From contig JAAWSG010000024.1 in the NCBI GenBank assembly GCA_022801435.1, forward strand, positions 1 through 32,756: 32,756 nt of DNA. The letters are read 5' to 3'. The notes under the pieces were generated by a model. The model ran no database searches. It saw only the letters and a program-made list of their open reading frames with translations, and had not been told where the DNA came from. A program made the translations under genes and the position numbers. Origin of the DNA: Lawsonibacter sp. (GTDB lineage Bacteria; Bacillota; Clostridia; Oscillospirales; Oscillospiraceae). This document shows, piece after piece, positions 14,820 to 23,144 of the stretch (position 1 is the stretch's first letter; every line of letters starts with the position of its first letter).

Positions 14820-15700
14820 GGGAGCGCTTTACCCTGGTGGGCATCCGACCCCAGCCCCCCCTCCCCCCGGCGGAGGAGGGCCCGCCCGCCTGGAGAGGGG
14901 CGCTGCTCCCTTTGATGGTGCTGGGGGCGGTGGTGCTGGGCTGTCTGCTTCTCCCGCTCCTCCTCTCCGGGGACCCGGCGCATATGGACCTGGCCCACTG
15001 CAATGTCCCCCCCTGCCGGGCCTTTTTCTTCGGCACGGACGCCATGGGCCGGGACATCTTCGCCATGATCTGGTCAGGGGGACAGCTCTCCCTGTCCATC
15101 GGGGCGGGGGCGGCGGCGGTCTCCACCGGGTTTGCCATCCTCTTCGGCGCGGCCAGCGGGTGCGCGCCCAAATGGCTGGACGCCCTGCTGATGCGCCTGG
15201 CCGAACTTCTCCTCAGCGTGCCCAGCCTGCTGCTGGTGGTGCTCCTCCAGGCGGTTTTGGGCGGGGCCAGTCCCCTGAGCCTCTCCCTGGTCATTGGGCT
15301 GACCGGCTGGACCACCATGGCCAAGGTGGTGCGGACACAGGTGCGGCAGCTGCGGGACAGCGAGTATATCCTGGCCTCCCGGTGTATGGGGGGCGGGTTT
15401 TTCCACATCCTCCGCCGGCATCTGGCCCCCGGCTTTGTCTCCCCGGTCATGTTCATGGCAGTGATGAGCGTGCGCTCGGCCATTGCGGCGGAGTCCACCC
15501 TCAGCTTTATGGGGATGGGACTCCCTCTGGAGACCCCCACCTGGGGGAGTATGCTGTCTCTGGCGGAGCGGGCGCTGCTCACCGGGGCGTGGTGGGTGAT
15601 TTTGATTCCCGGCGGATTTCTGGTGGTGACGCTGCTGGCCCTCACCGGGGTGGGCAATGCGCTGCGGCAGGCGGTGAACCGAAAGGAGAGCAATCTGTGA
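14816..15700 (+). CDS. ABC transporter permease (NikC/DppC type)
   Basis: Second permease, 294 residues, starting with GTG at 14816 in an overlap with the preceding stop. An N-terminal tail rich in proline precedes the first membrane helix. The family motif HMDLAHCNVPPCRAFFFGTDAMGRDIFAMIWSG is present with two extra cysteines, which is unusual. The coupling loop reads RQLRDSEYILASRCMGGGFFHILRRHLAP. The C-terminal segment FMGMGLPLETPTWGSML is typical. It forms the transport channel with the other permease. The 3' end overlaps larE by 4 nt (GTGA). Confidence 0.93.
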   Translation: MRERFTLVGIRPQPPLPPAEEGPPAWRGALLPLMVLGAVVLGCLLLPLLLSGDPAHMDLAHCNVPPCRAFFFGTDAMGRDIFAMIWSGGQLSLSIGAGAAAVSTGFAILFGAASGCAPKWLDALLMRLAELLLSVPSLLLVVLLQAVLGGASPLSLSLVIGLTGWTTMAKVVRTQVRQLRDSEYILASRCMGGGFFHILRRHLAPGFVSPVMFMAVMSVRSAIAAESTLSFMGMGLPLETPTWGSMLSLAERALLTGAWWVILIPGGFLVVTLLALTGVGNALRQAVNRKESNL

Positions 15701-16449
15701 ACTTGAAGGAGTTTTTTGAAAAAAGTCCCAAGACGGCGCTGGCCCTCTCCGGCGGGGTGGACTCGGCGTATCTGCTGTATGCCGCCCTCCAGTGGGGAGC
15801 GGACATCCGGCCCTATTTTGCCAAAACCCCCTTCCAGCCCCGGTTTGAGCTGGAGGACGCCCGGGCGCTGGCCGGAGGGCTGGGGGCGGAGCTGCGGGTG
15901 CTGGAGGTGGACATCCTGGCCCTGCCGGAGGTGGCCGCCAACCCGCCGGAGCGGTGCTACTTCTGCAAAAAAGGGATGTTCTCCGCCATCGCCCGGGCGG
16001 CGGGGGAGGAGGGCTGTCCCCTGGTGGTGGACGGGACCAACGCCTCCGACCCGGAGGGGGACCGGCCGGGGATGCGGGCGCTGCGGGAGCTGGGGGTGCG
16101 TTCCCCGCTGCGGGAGTGCGGGCTGACCAAAAAGGAGGTGCGGCGGCTGTCCCGGGAGGCGGGTCTGTCCGTCTGGGATAAGCCCGCCTACGCCTGCCTG
16201 GCCACCCGCATTCCCACCAACACCCCCATCACCCCAAAAGACCTGGAGCGGACCGGGCGGGCGGAGGAATTTTTGACCTCCCTGGGGCTGCGGGACCTGC
16301 GGGTGCGGCTGCTGGACGGCTGTGCCCGCATTCAGGTCCCGGAGGGCCAGCTGGGGGCGGTGCTGGAGCGGCGGGAGGAGATTTTGAAAAAACTGGGGCA
16401 GGACTACGGGGGAGTGCTGCTGGATTTGGAGGTGCGCAATGGGGCGTGA
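15697..16449 (+). CDS. larE: Pyridinium-3,5-bisthiocarboxylic acid mononucleotide synthase LarE
   Basis: ATP-dependent sulfur transferase that turns the two carboxylates of the LarB product into thiocarboxylates. The 250-residue protein has the PP-loop SGGVDSAYLLYAA near residues 18-30 and the expected NPPERCYFCKKGMF, DGTNASDPEGDRPGMRAL, SPLRECGLTKKEVR and DKPAYACLATRIP. C167 in the last motif corresponds to the sacrificial sulfur-donor cysteine of Lactiplantibacillus LarE (C176, recalled). C87 and C90 form a CxxC, so a variant with a bound iron-sulfur cluster cannot be excluded. Start GTG at 15697 overlaps the permease stop; the end overlaps larB. It belongs to the nickel-pincer nucleotide pathway. 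Confidence 0.94.
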   Translation: MNLKEFFEKSPKTALALSGGVDSAYLLYAALQWGADIRPYFAKTPFQPRFELEDARALAGGLGAELRVLEVDILALPEVAANPPERCYFCKKGMFSAIARAAGEEGCPLVVDGTNASDPEGDRPGMRALRELGVRSPLRECGLTKKEVRRLSREAGLSVWDKPAYACLATRIPTNTPITPKDLERTGRAEEFLTSLGLRDLRVRLLDGCARIQVPEGQLGAVLERREEILKKLGQDYGGVLLDLEVRNGA

Positions 16450-17197
16450 GGTTAGAGACATTTTGGAGCAGGTGCGAGCCGGGGGGCTGAGCGTGGAGGA
16501 CGCCCTGCTCCAGCTGAAGGAAAAACCCTTTGAGGACATCGGCTACGCCAAGGTGGACTTTCACCGGAGGGTGCGGCAGGGCGCGGCGGAGGTCATCTAC
16601 GGCGCGGGCAAGACGCCGGAGCAGATCAGCGGCATCCTCTCGGCCATGCGGGAGGGCGGACAGGGGAGCGTTCTGATTACCCGGCTCTCCCCCGAGTCCG
16701 CCGCCGTAGTGGGACAGGCGCATCCCCTGGACTACCATCTGGAGGCCCGGGTGGGGATTGTGGGGGAGCTGCCTCCCGCCGGCGGACTGGGGAACATCGT
16801 GGTGGCCACCGGCGGGACCAGCGACATCCCGGTGGCGGAGGAGGCGGCCCTCACCGCGCAGGTTTTGGGCAACCGGGTGGTCCGGCTGTACGACGTGGGG
16901 GTGGCGGGGCTTCACCGGACTCTGGCCCACCTGGACGAGATTATGACCGCCAGCGTCATCATCGCCATCGCCGGGATGGAGGGGGCGCTGGCCAGCGTCA
17001 TCGGGGGGCTGGCCGACTGTCCGGTCATCGCGGTCCCCACCAGCGTGGGCTACGGGGCCTCCTTCCACGGGCTGGCGGCGCTGCTGTCCATGCTGAACTC
17101 CTGCGCCAGCGGGGTGTCGGTGGTGAACATTGACAACGGCTTTGGCGCGGGCTATCTGGCAAGTATGATTAACCATATGGAGGGAAAGACGAAATGA
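16439..17197 (+). CDS. larB: Nickel-pincer nucleotide biosynthesis carboxylase/hydrolase LarB
   Basis: Carboxylates nicotinic acid adenine dinucleotide and hydrolyses the phosphoanhydride, the first step to the lactate racemase cofactor. The 252-residue protein has the helical N-terminal part with GYAKVDFHRRVRQG and a PurE-like C-terminal part: VVATGGTSDIPVAEEA, YDVGVAGLHRTL, AGMEGALASVIGGL, PVIAVPTSVGYGASFHG. C222 in LNSCASGV matches the cysteine reported to bind the pyridine ring in LarB (C221, recalled). The ATG at 16439 overlaps the end of larE by 11 nt, and the stop overlaps larC by 4 nt. Confidence 0.96.
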   Translation: MGREVRDILEQVRAGGLSVEDALLQLKEKPFEDIGYAKVDFHRRVRQGAAEVIYGAGKTPEQISGILSAMREGGQGSVLITRLSPESAAVVGQAHPLDYHLEARVGIVGELPPAGGLGNIVVATGGTSDIPVAEEAALTAQVLGNRVVRLYDVGVAGLHRTLAHLDEIMTASVIIAIAGMEGALASVIGGLADCPVIAVPTSVGYGASFHGLAALLSMLNSCASGVSVVNIDNGFGAGYLASMINHMEGKTK

Positions 17198-18456
17198 GAC
17201 GTTTATATTTGGACTGCGGCATGGGGGCTGCGGGGGATATGCTGGCCGGGGCGCTGCTGGAGCTCCTCCCCGACCCGGAGGGCTTTGTGGAGGAGCTGAA
17301 CGGGCTGGGGATTCCGGGGGTGCGCTTCCGGCGGGAGTCCGCGGTGAAGTGCGGCATCACCGGGACCCACCTGTCGGTGACGGTAAACGGCCAGGAGGAG
17401 GAGAGCCGCGACCACAGACATGAGCATGACCACGAGCACGACCACGGACATGAGCATGACCACGAGCACAGCCACGGACACGGCCACAGCCACAGCGGAA
17501 TGAGAGAGATTGCCCACATCGTGGAGGGACACCTGAACCTCCCCCAGCGGGTCCGGGAGGATATCATGGCGGTCTACGGCCTGATTGCGGAGGCGGAGAG
17601 CCAGGTCCACGGTGTCCCCGTCTCGGACATCCATTTCCACGAGGTGGGGACCCTGGACGCCGTTGCGGACATCACGGCGGTGTGCCTGCTGATGGACCGG
17701 CTGGCCCCCGACGAGGTCATCGCCTCCCCCGTCCACGTGGGCAGCGGACAGGTACACTGTGCCCACGGAATTCTGCCCGTCCCCGCCCCCGCCACCGCCT
17801 GGGTCCTCCGGGGTGTGCCCATCTACGGCGGCGCCATTCAGGGGGAGCTGTGTACTCCCACTGGAGCGGCCCTGCTCAAGCGCTTCGTGACCCGTTTTGG
17901 GGATATGCCGGCGATGCGGGTCTCCCAAATCAGCTGCGGCTGCGGCAAAAAGGACTTCCCTGCCGCCAACTGTGTCCGGGCCCTTTTAGGCGAGGGAGAG
18001 GAGGGGACGGACATGGTGCTCGTCCTGTCCTGTAACCTGGACGACATGACGGCAGAGGCGGTGGGCTTTGCCATGGAGCGGCTCTTTGACGCGGGGGCGC
18101 TGGAGGTCTACACCGTCCCCGTGGGGATGAAGAAGTCCCGTCCCGGGCTGCTGCTGCGGGCCATCTGCCGCCCCGGGGACCGGGAGGCGGTGGTGCGGGC
18201 CATTTTCCGCCACACCAGCACCCTGGGGGTCCGGGAGAGCGCCAGCCACCGGTATGTGCTGGAGCGGACCCTGGAGACCCTGGATACCCCCTGGGGACCG
18301 GTGGGAAGGAAGCGCTCCAGCGGCTATGGGGTTGCCCGGTCCAAGCACGAGTATGAGGACCTGGCCCGGATTGCCAGGGAGAAGGGAATCAGTCTGGTGG
18401 AGGCGGAGCGGCTGGTGGAGGAGCAGGCCGTCCAGGGAAAGCGCGAACAGCCATGA
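17194..18456 (+). CDS. larC: Nickel insertase LarC, single-chain form with His-rich segment
   Basis: Inserts nickel into the pincer nucleotide in a CTP-dependent reaction. The 420-residue protein starts LYLDCGMGAAGDMLAGALL and contains DIHFHEVGTLDAVADI, FCTPTGAAL-type and CNLDDMTAEAVGFAMERL motifs of the family. In Lactiplantibacillus plantarum the protein is made by ribosomal frameshifting between larC1 and larC2; here it is one uninterrupted frame. Residues 73-100 alternate histidine with Asp, Glu, Gly or Ser (14 histidines), a likely nickel store or delivery site. It overlaps larB and the following DUF1275 gene by 4 nt each. GTGILPVPAPAT-like metal residues (HGILPVPAPATAWVL) are present. 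Confidence 0.96.
   Translation: MRRLYLDCGMGAAGDMLAGALLELLPDPEGFVEELNGLGIPGVRFRRESAVKCGITGTHLSVTVNGQEEESRDHRHEHDHEHDHGHEHDHEHSHGHGHSHSGMREIAHIVEGHLNLPQRVREDIMAVYGLIAEAESQVHGVPVSDIHFHEVGTLDAVADITAVCLLMDRLAPDEVIASPVHVGSGQVHCAHGILPVPAPATAWVLRGVPIYGGAIQGELCTPTGAALLKRFVTRFGDMPAMRVSQISCGCGKKDFPAANCVRALLGEGEEGTDMVLVLSCNLDDMTAEAVGFAMERLFDAGALEVYTVPVGMKKSRPGLLLRAICRPGDREAVVRAIFRHTSTLGVRESASHRYVLERTLETLDTPWGPVGRKRSSGYGVARSKHEYEDLARIAREKGISLVEAERLVEEQAVQGKREQP
17410..17493 (+). repeat. His-codon-rich imperfect repeat within larC
   Basis: Imperfect 6-nt to 12-nt repeats of the form CAYGAS/CAYGRM encode alternating His-Asp, His-Glu, His-Gly and His-Ser pairs. This kind of stretch changes length easily by slippage. 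Confidence 0.8.
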
Positions 18457-19100
18457 GACGGCGCTGGGACTCGGTTTCCGTGATGATTCCCCTCACCCTG
18501 TCCGGCGGGCTCCAGGACGCGTACTCCTATTTTATGCGGGACAGGGTGTTCGCCAACGCCCAAACGGGGAACATTGTTTTGATGAGCCACGCCCTCTTTT
18601 CCGGACAGTTCAGCGCCTGCCTGCGGTATCTGGTCCCGGTGCTGGCCTTTGCCCTGGGGGTGCTGGCCGCCGGACTGATTCAGGCCAGGTTCCCCGGCGG
18701 CGGGAAACTCCACTGGCGGCAGCTGGTGCTGGCCGGGGAGATTGCGCTGCTGGGGGCGGTGGGACTCCTGCCCGCGGGACGGAGCGGCCTGGCCAACGCC
18801 CTGACCTCCTTCTCCTGTGCCATGCAGGTGCAGAGCTTCCGCTCGGTGGAGGGCAGCGCCTATGCCAGCACCATGTGTATCGGGAACCTGCGCAGCGGCA
18901 TGGCCCATCTCTGCGGCGCACTGGAACGCGGGGACAGGGCGGAGCTCCGGGCGGCGGGGACGTATGCCCTGATGATCCTGCTCTTCGCGGCGGGAGCGGG
19001 CGTGGGCGGTGTGCTGACCCGGTATCTGGGCCTGCGGACCATCTGGGTGTCCTGCGGTCTGCTGGCTGCCGGACTGCTGCTGATGCCGGACCAAGCATAG
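18453..19100 (+). CDS. DUF1275 (YoaK-like) membrane protein
   Basis: Integral membrane protein of 215 residues with about six hydrophobic segments. The N-terminus LTLSGGLQDAYSYFMRDRVFANAQTGNIVLMS and the middle CAMQVQSFRSVEGSAYASTMCIGNLRSG match the DUF1275/YoaK family. No substrate or activity is established. Its ATG overlaps the larC stop, so it is part of the nickel/lar transcript, an unusual companion for this pathway. It could transport a metal, the cofactor precursor or lactate, but nothing in the sequence decides between these. A strong bidirectional terminator follows. Confidence 0.88.
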   Translation: MRRRWDSVSVMIPLTLSGGLQDAYSYFMRDRVFANAQTGNIVLMSHALFSGQFSACLRYLVPVLAFALGVLAAGLIQARFPGGGKLHWRQLVLAGEIALLGAVGLLPAGRSGLANALTSFSCAMQVQSFRSVEGSAYASTMCIGNLRSGMAHLCGALERGDRAELRAAGTYALMILLFAAGAGVGGVLTRYLGLRTIWVSCGLLAAGLLLMPDQA

Positions 19101-19111
19101 CGCCCCCTTTG

Positions 19112-19168
19112 GAGAAAAAGAAATCAGCGGGGAGAGGGCCGGATGGGCGCTCTCCCCGCTGTTTATGG
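19112..19168. terminator. Bidirectional terminator between convergent operons
   Basis: CAGCGGGGAGAG (19125-19136) pairs perfectly with CTCTCCCCGCTG (19150-19161), a 12-bp stem. GTTTAT follows on the + strand and an A-rich run (19113-19123) precedes it, which is a T-rich run on the minus strand. It sits between the DUF1275 gene and the convergent ABC operon. Confidence 0.9.
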
Positions 19169-19180
19169 AGAAAAATTCGG

Positions 19181-20155
19181 TTATTTTCGGGCGTTGAATG
19201 GGAGGCTGGAAAGGTTGTGGCAGGCCACGAAGTGCTCCGGCTCCACCTCGGCCAGCTGCGGCTCCTTGGAGGTACACACATCGGTGCAGTAGGGGCAGCG
19301 GTTGGCGAAGCGGCACACCGGCTTGGGGTTGATGGGGGAGGTGATCTCTCCCTTGATGAGGATGCGCTCCCCCCGGTTGTGGAGCCGGGGGACCGGGATG
19401 GCGGACAGCAGCGCCTGGGTGTAGGGGTGCATGGGGTGCTCAAAGAGTTTTTCGGAGGGGGCCTTCTCAATCAGACGGCCCAGGTACATCACCGCGATGT
19501 CGTCCGAGAAGTGGTTGACCACCGACAGGTCGTGGGTGATGAAGATGTAGGTCAGACCCAGCTCCTTCTGGATGTGCTTCATCAGGTTGAGGATCTGGGC
19601 CTGGATGGACACGTCCAGGGCGGACACCGGCTCGTCACAGACGATGAATTTGGGATTCATGGCCAGGGCCCGGGCGATGCCGATGCGCTGCCGGCGGCCT
19701 CCGTCCAGCTCGTGGGGGTAGGTGTTCACCAGCCGCTGGGCCAGCCCCACCGTGTCCATCAGCTCCAGCACCCGGCGGAAGCGCTGGTTCTTGTCCTGGA
19801 TGAGTTTGGCCAGCTTGATGGGCTCCTCAATGGCCTGGCTCACCGTCATCCGGGGGTCCAGAGAGGAGAAGGGGTCCTGAAAAATCAGCTGCATCTCCCT
19901 GCGCAGCTTCCGCATGGCGGTCTTGCTGATTTTGGTGATGTCCTTGCCCTCGAAGAGGACCTGCCCGGCGGTGGGCTCCTCCAGGCGGAGGATGGTCCGG
20001 CCTGTGGTGCTCTTGCCGCAGCCCGACTCGCCCACGATGCCCAGGGTCTTCCCCCGCTCCAGGGTGAAGCTGACATCGTCCACCGCGTGCAGCAGGCCCC
20101 GGGGGGTCTTAAAGTATTTTTTTAGGTTTTTTACCTCCAGCAATACGTCTCCCAC
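19181..20155 (-). CDS. Oligopeptide ABC transporter ATP-binding protein (OppF/DppF type)
   Basis: ATPase subunit of 324 residues, last gene of the minus-strand operon. Walker A is GESGCGKST, Walker B is FIVCDEPVSALD, and the H-loop is in FITHDLSVV. The signature motif reads LDGGRRQR in place of LSGGQRQR; I have the impression this occurs in other clostridial peptide ATPases, so it is probably functional. The C-terminus has the spaced cysteines CRFANRCPYCTDVC and a later C in HFVACHN, typical of peptide ATPases. The start is GTG at 20155 after GGAGG. It pairs with the OppD-type ATPase 12 nt upstream. Confidence 0.94.
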   Translation of the reverse strand: MGDVLLEVKNLKKYFKTPRGLLHAVDDVSFTLERGKTLGIVGESGCGKSTTGRTILRLEEPTAGQVLFEGKDITKISKTAMRKLRREMQLIFQDPFSSLDPRMTVSQAIEEPIKLAKLIQDKNQRFRRVLELMDTVGLAQRLVNTYPHELDGGRRQRIGIARALAMNPKFIVCDEPVSALDVSIQAQILNLMKHIQKELGLTYIFITHDLSVVNHFSDDIAVMYLGRLIEKAPSEKLFEHPMHPYTQALLSAIPVPRLHNRGERILIKGEITSPINPKPVCRFANRCPYCTDVCTSKEPQLAEVEPEHFVACHNLSSLPFNARK

Positions 20156-20167
20156 TGCCGCACCTCC

Positions 20168-21157
20168 TTACGATTCCAGCTGGCTCTCGGTGGTATCCGT
20201 GTACAGCCAGCAGCGGACATAGTGTGTGTCGTTGATTTGAATTTTGGGGGGCTCCTTCTGGGAGCACTCCGCCCGGCAGTAGTCGCAGCGGGGGTGGAAG
20301 GGGCAGCCGCTGGGCAGATTGGTGGGGTCGGGCATCTGTCCCTTGATGGGCTTCAGCTCGGACTTGCGGTTCTGGATGTCGGGCAGGGAGTTGAACAGCC
20401 CCTCGGTATAGGGGTGGCGCTTGTTGTCGAACACGTCCACCAGGGTTCCGTGCTCCACAATACGCCCGGCGTACATGACGGACACCTCGTCACACACCTC
20501 AGCCACAATGCCGAAGTCGTGGGTAATCATCAGCATGGCCATGTTGTACTTCTGCCGCAGTCCCTTCATCAGCTCCAGCACCTGGGCCTGGATGGTCACG
20601 TCCAGGGCGGTGGTGGGCTCGTCCGCCAGCAGCAGCTTGGGACTGCACGCCAGGGCGATGGCGATGAGCACCCGCTGCTTCATGCCGCCGGAGAACTGAT
20701 GGGGGTACTCCCCCGCCCGCTCGCCGGGGATGCCCACCGTCTCCAGCATCTCCCGGGCCCGCTCCATGGCCTGCTTGTCGTCCAGCTGGTCGTGTATCTT
20801 GACCACCTCGGCGATCTGCTCCCCCACCGACATGACGGGGTTCAGGGCGGTCATGGGGTCCTGGAAAATCATGGAGACCGTGTTGCCCCGGATCTTCTCC
20901 ATCTCGTGCTCGGACTGCTCCAGGACATTGACCCCGTCCAGGATGACCTGACCGGAGAGGATCTTGCCCTGGGGCTTGGGGACCAGGTTGAGGACGGACA
21001 GAGCGGTGGTGGTCTTGCCGGCGCCGGTCTCCCCCACCAGACCCAGAGTCTTGCCCTCGGCGATGGACAGGTCCACTCCGTTGACCGCCTGGGTCACCTC
21101 GCCCTCAGAGACGAATTCAATGCGTAAATCTTTGATTTGGAGGATTTCACCTGCCAT
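20168..21157 (-). CDS. Oligopeptide ABC transporter ATP-binding protein (OppD/DppD type)
   Basis: ATPase subunit of 329 residues. Walker [10 protein letters not shown], signature FSGGMKQR, Walker [19 protein letters not shown], and MITHDFGIV. The C-terminal cysteine motif [15 protein letters not shown] with a further C in YVRCW is intact, unlike in the OppD-type protein at 11889-12923. The ATG follows GGAGGGGAG. The gene lies 12 nt after the permease and 12 nt before the partner ATPase in one operon. Confidence 0.95.
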   Translation of the reverse strand: MAGEILQIKDLRIEFVSEGEVTQAVNGVDLSIAEGKTLGLVGETGAGKTTTALSVLNLVPKPQGKILSGQVILDGVNVLEQSEHEMEKIRGNTVSMIFQDPMTALNPVMSVGEQIAEVVKIHDQLDDKQAMERAREMLETVGIPGERAGEYPHQFSGGMKQRVLIAIALACSPKLLLADEPTTALDVTIQAQVLELMKGLRQKYNMAMLMITHDFGIVAEVCDEVSVMYAGRIVEHGTLVDVFDNKRHPYTEGLFNSLPDIQNRKSELKPIKGQMPDPTNLPSGCPFHPRCDYCRAECSQKEPPKIQINDTHYVRCWLYTDTTESQLES

Positions 21158-21169
21158 AGTCTCCCCTCC

Positions 21170-22090
21170 TTACTGCTTCAGTCTGGGATCCAGCGCGTCA
21201 CGCAGGCCGTCACCCAGCAGGTTGAGTGAAAAGATGCTCAGGAAGATTGCCATGCCGGGGGCCAGCACCAGATGGGGATAGTCCCGCATATTGTCGCGGC
21301 CGGCGGACAGCATATTGCCCCACTCGGGAGCGGGGGGTTTGATGCCCAGACCCAGGAAGCTCAGGGAGGAGATGGCCAGAATGGAGCTGGCGAAAATCAG
21401 GGTGATCTGGACGATGATGGGCCCCATGCAGTTGAGCAGGATGTGCCGGGCGATGATGGTCCCGTTGCGGGCGCCGATGGCCCGGGCGGCCTCCACATAC
21501 TCCATCCCCCGCACGGTGAGCACCGAGGAGCGGACAATCCGGGCGAAGCGGGGGATGCGGGAGATGCCGATGGCGATGATCATGTTGACCACATTGGCCC
21601 CCATAGCGGCCACGATGGCGATGGCCAGCAGCATCTCGGGCAGGCAGAGCATCACGTCCATGATGCGCATGATCAGCTCGTCCAGCCAGCCCCCGACGTA
21701 ACCGGCGATGGCCCCCAGAGCGCCTCCCAGAAGGAGGGAGAAGGCGGTGGCAACAAAGCCGATCCACAGGGAGGTCCGCGCTCCGTGGATGATACGGGCA
21801 AACACGTCCCGTCCGGACTCATCTGTACCCAGCCAGTGGGCGGCGCTGGGGGCCTGGAGACGCTCCGGGATGTTCATTTTCAGGGCCACAGTCTCGTAGT
21901 CGGCAATGACATCGGCGAAGATGGCCAGCAGAAGAATGGCGGCGAAGATGATGATGCCCACCACCGCCATCCGGTTGCGCAGGAAGCGGATCATGATCTC
22001 CTGCATGGGGGTCTTCTTTTTGAATTTTCGCAAAATATCGTTTCGGGTCAGCCTCTCGTTGTCCGAGTGGGTTGCGGTTGTTCCAGACAT
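21170..22090 (-). CDS. Oligopeptide ABC transporter permease (OppC/DppC type)
   Basis: Permease of 306 residues. A cytoplasmic N-terminal tail with FKKKTPMQEIMIRFLRNRM precedes the first helix (VVGIIIFAAILLLAIFADVIA). HWLGTDESGRDVFARIIHGARTSL is the conserved external motif, and the coupling loop is GMEYVEAARAIGARNGTIIARHILLNCMGP. The C-terminus FLGLGIKPPAPEWGNMLSAG is typical. The ATG is 9 nt after GGAGG; it starts 5 nt after the stop of the upstream permease. Confidence 0.95.
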   Translation of the reverse strand: MSGTTATHSDNERLTRNDILRKFKKKTPMQEIMIRFLRNRMAVVGIIIFAAILLLAIFADVIADYETVALKMNIPERLQAPSAAHWLGTDESGRDVFARIIHGARTSLWIGFVATAFSLLLGGALGAIAGYVGGWLDELIMRIMDVMLCLPEMLLAIAIVAAMGANVVNMIIAIGISRIPRFARIVRSSVLTVRGMEYVEAARAIGARNGTIIARHILLNCMGPIIVQITLIFASSILAISSLSFLGLGIKPPAPEWGNMLSAGRDNMRDYPHLVLAPGMAIFLSIFSLNLLGDGLRDALDPRLKQ

Positions 22091-22095
22091 TTTTC

Positions 22096-23034
22096 TTACC
22101 TCCCCTTGCTGTACTGAGATTTGATCCGCGGATCAATAAAGGCGAAGAGCACGTCCACCAGCAGGTTGCAGATCCCGATACACAGCGCCATGACCACCAG
22201 ACAGCCCAGGATGGTGGGGGTGTCGGTCTGCTTGATGCCGTTCATCAGCATGACTCCCAGGCCGGGGTAGGAGAACACGGTCTCAGTCAGGACGGAGCCG
22301 CCCATCTGGGAGCCCACGTTCATCCCCACTACGGTAATGACGGGGAGCAGGGCGTTTTTCAGCGCGTGCTTGTTGATGACGTCGCCATGGGCCACGCCCT
22401 TGGCCTTGGCGGTGCGGATATAGTCCTGGTTCAAACAGTCCAGCATGGAGGAGCGGGTGGTGCGCATGGTCCCCGCCATGAAGGAGGCGGCCAGGGTGAT
22501 GGAGGGCATGATCAGTCCCGTGGGGCTGACGCTGCCGATGGCGGGCAGCAGTCCGTTCAGTTTGACCGAGAAGAGCAGGATGAGCATCAGGCCCAGCCAG
22601 AAGGTGGGCAGCGCGATACCGATCATGCTGAAGGCGGCGGAAATGTTGGACAGGAAGGAGTTGGGCTTCACGGCGGTCTGAATGCCGATGGGCAGAGAGA
22701 CGATTGTACAAAGGGTCATAGAGACCAACACCAGAATCAGGGTGTTGGGGAAGCGGGCGGCCAGTTGGGTGATGACGGGCTCGCCGCTGATGTAGGAGTT
22801 GCCGAAATCCCCCCGCACCAGGTCCCAGATGTAGCTGAGGAACTGGATAAGGAAGGGACGATCCAGGCCCAGCTGTTCCCGGACGACCGCCGCCCCCTCG
22901 GGGGTATAGTTAGTGCCCAGGATGACCACGGCGGGGTCGCTGTGGGAGAGGTAGAGGATCAACTGGATGATAAAAATGACGCCCAGGATGACCGGGATCA
23001 GCGCCAGGACGCGCTTGATGATATATTTCGACAT
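22096..23034 (-). CDS. Oligopeptide ABC transporter permease (OppB/DppB type)
   Basis: Permease of 312 residues. It starts MSKYIIKRVLALIPVILGVIFIIQ, with the DPAVVILGTNYTPEGAAVVREQLGLDRPF external segment, six hydrophobic stretches, the coupling loop LNQDYIRTAKAKGVAHGDVINKHALKNA and LTETVFSYPGLGVMLMNGI. The start at 23034 was chosen because GGAGG lies 8 nt upstream; the frame stays open a further 23 codons without a ribosome site. A stable hairpin separates it from the binding-protein gene, which probably lets the latter accumulate more. Confidence 0.95.
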   Translation of the reverse strand: MSKYIIKRVLALIPVILGVIFIIQLILYLSHSDPAVVILGTNYTPEGAAVVREQLGLDRPFLIQFLSYIWDLVRGDFGNSYISGEPVITQLAARFPNTLILVLVSMTLCTIVSLPIGIQTAVKPNSFLSNISAAFSMIGIALPTFWLGLMLILLFSVKLNGLLPAIGSVSPTGLIMPSITLAASFMAGTMRTTRSSMLDCLNQDYIRTAKAKGVAHGDVINKHALKNALLPVITVVGMNVGSQMGGSVLTETVFSYPGLGVMLMNGIKQTDTPTILGCLVVMALCIGICNLLVDVLFAFIDPRIKSQYSKGR

Positions 23035-23060
23035 TATATTTCCTCCGGCTTGAATGGGTG

Positions 23061-23095
23061 AGGCGTCCGCCCGCCGGGTTGACGGACGGACGCCT
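23061..23095 (-). promoter_or_regulatory. Intercistronic hairpin between binding protein and permease genes
   Basis: AGGCGTCCG (23061-23069) pairs perfectly with CGGACGCCT (23087-23095), with extra CCG/CGG pairing inside. No T-run follows on the minus strand, so it is more likely an mRNA stabiliser or partial terminator behind the binding-protein gene than a full stop. Confidence 0.6.
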
Positions 23096-23144
23096 TTGGG
23101 CATACTTTACAAGATCACACAGGCGGGGAACAGGCTGGAGGGGC

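Noticed and set aside
17410-17493. CRISPR-like or tandem DNA repeat array
   Set aside because: The short repeats are in frame, encode alternating histidines in LarC and have no spacer structure.
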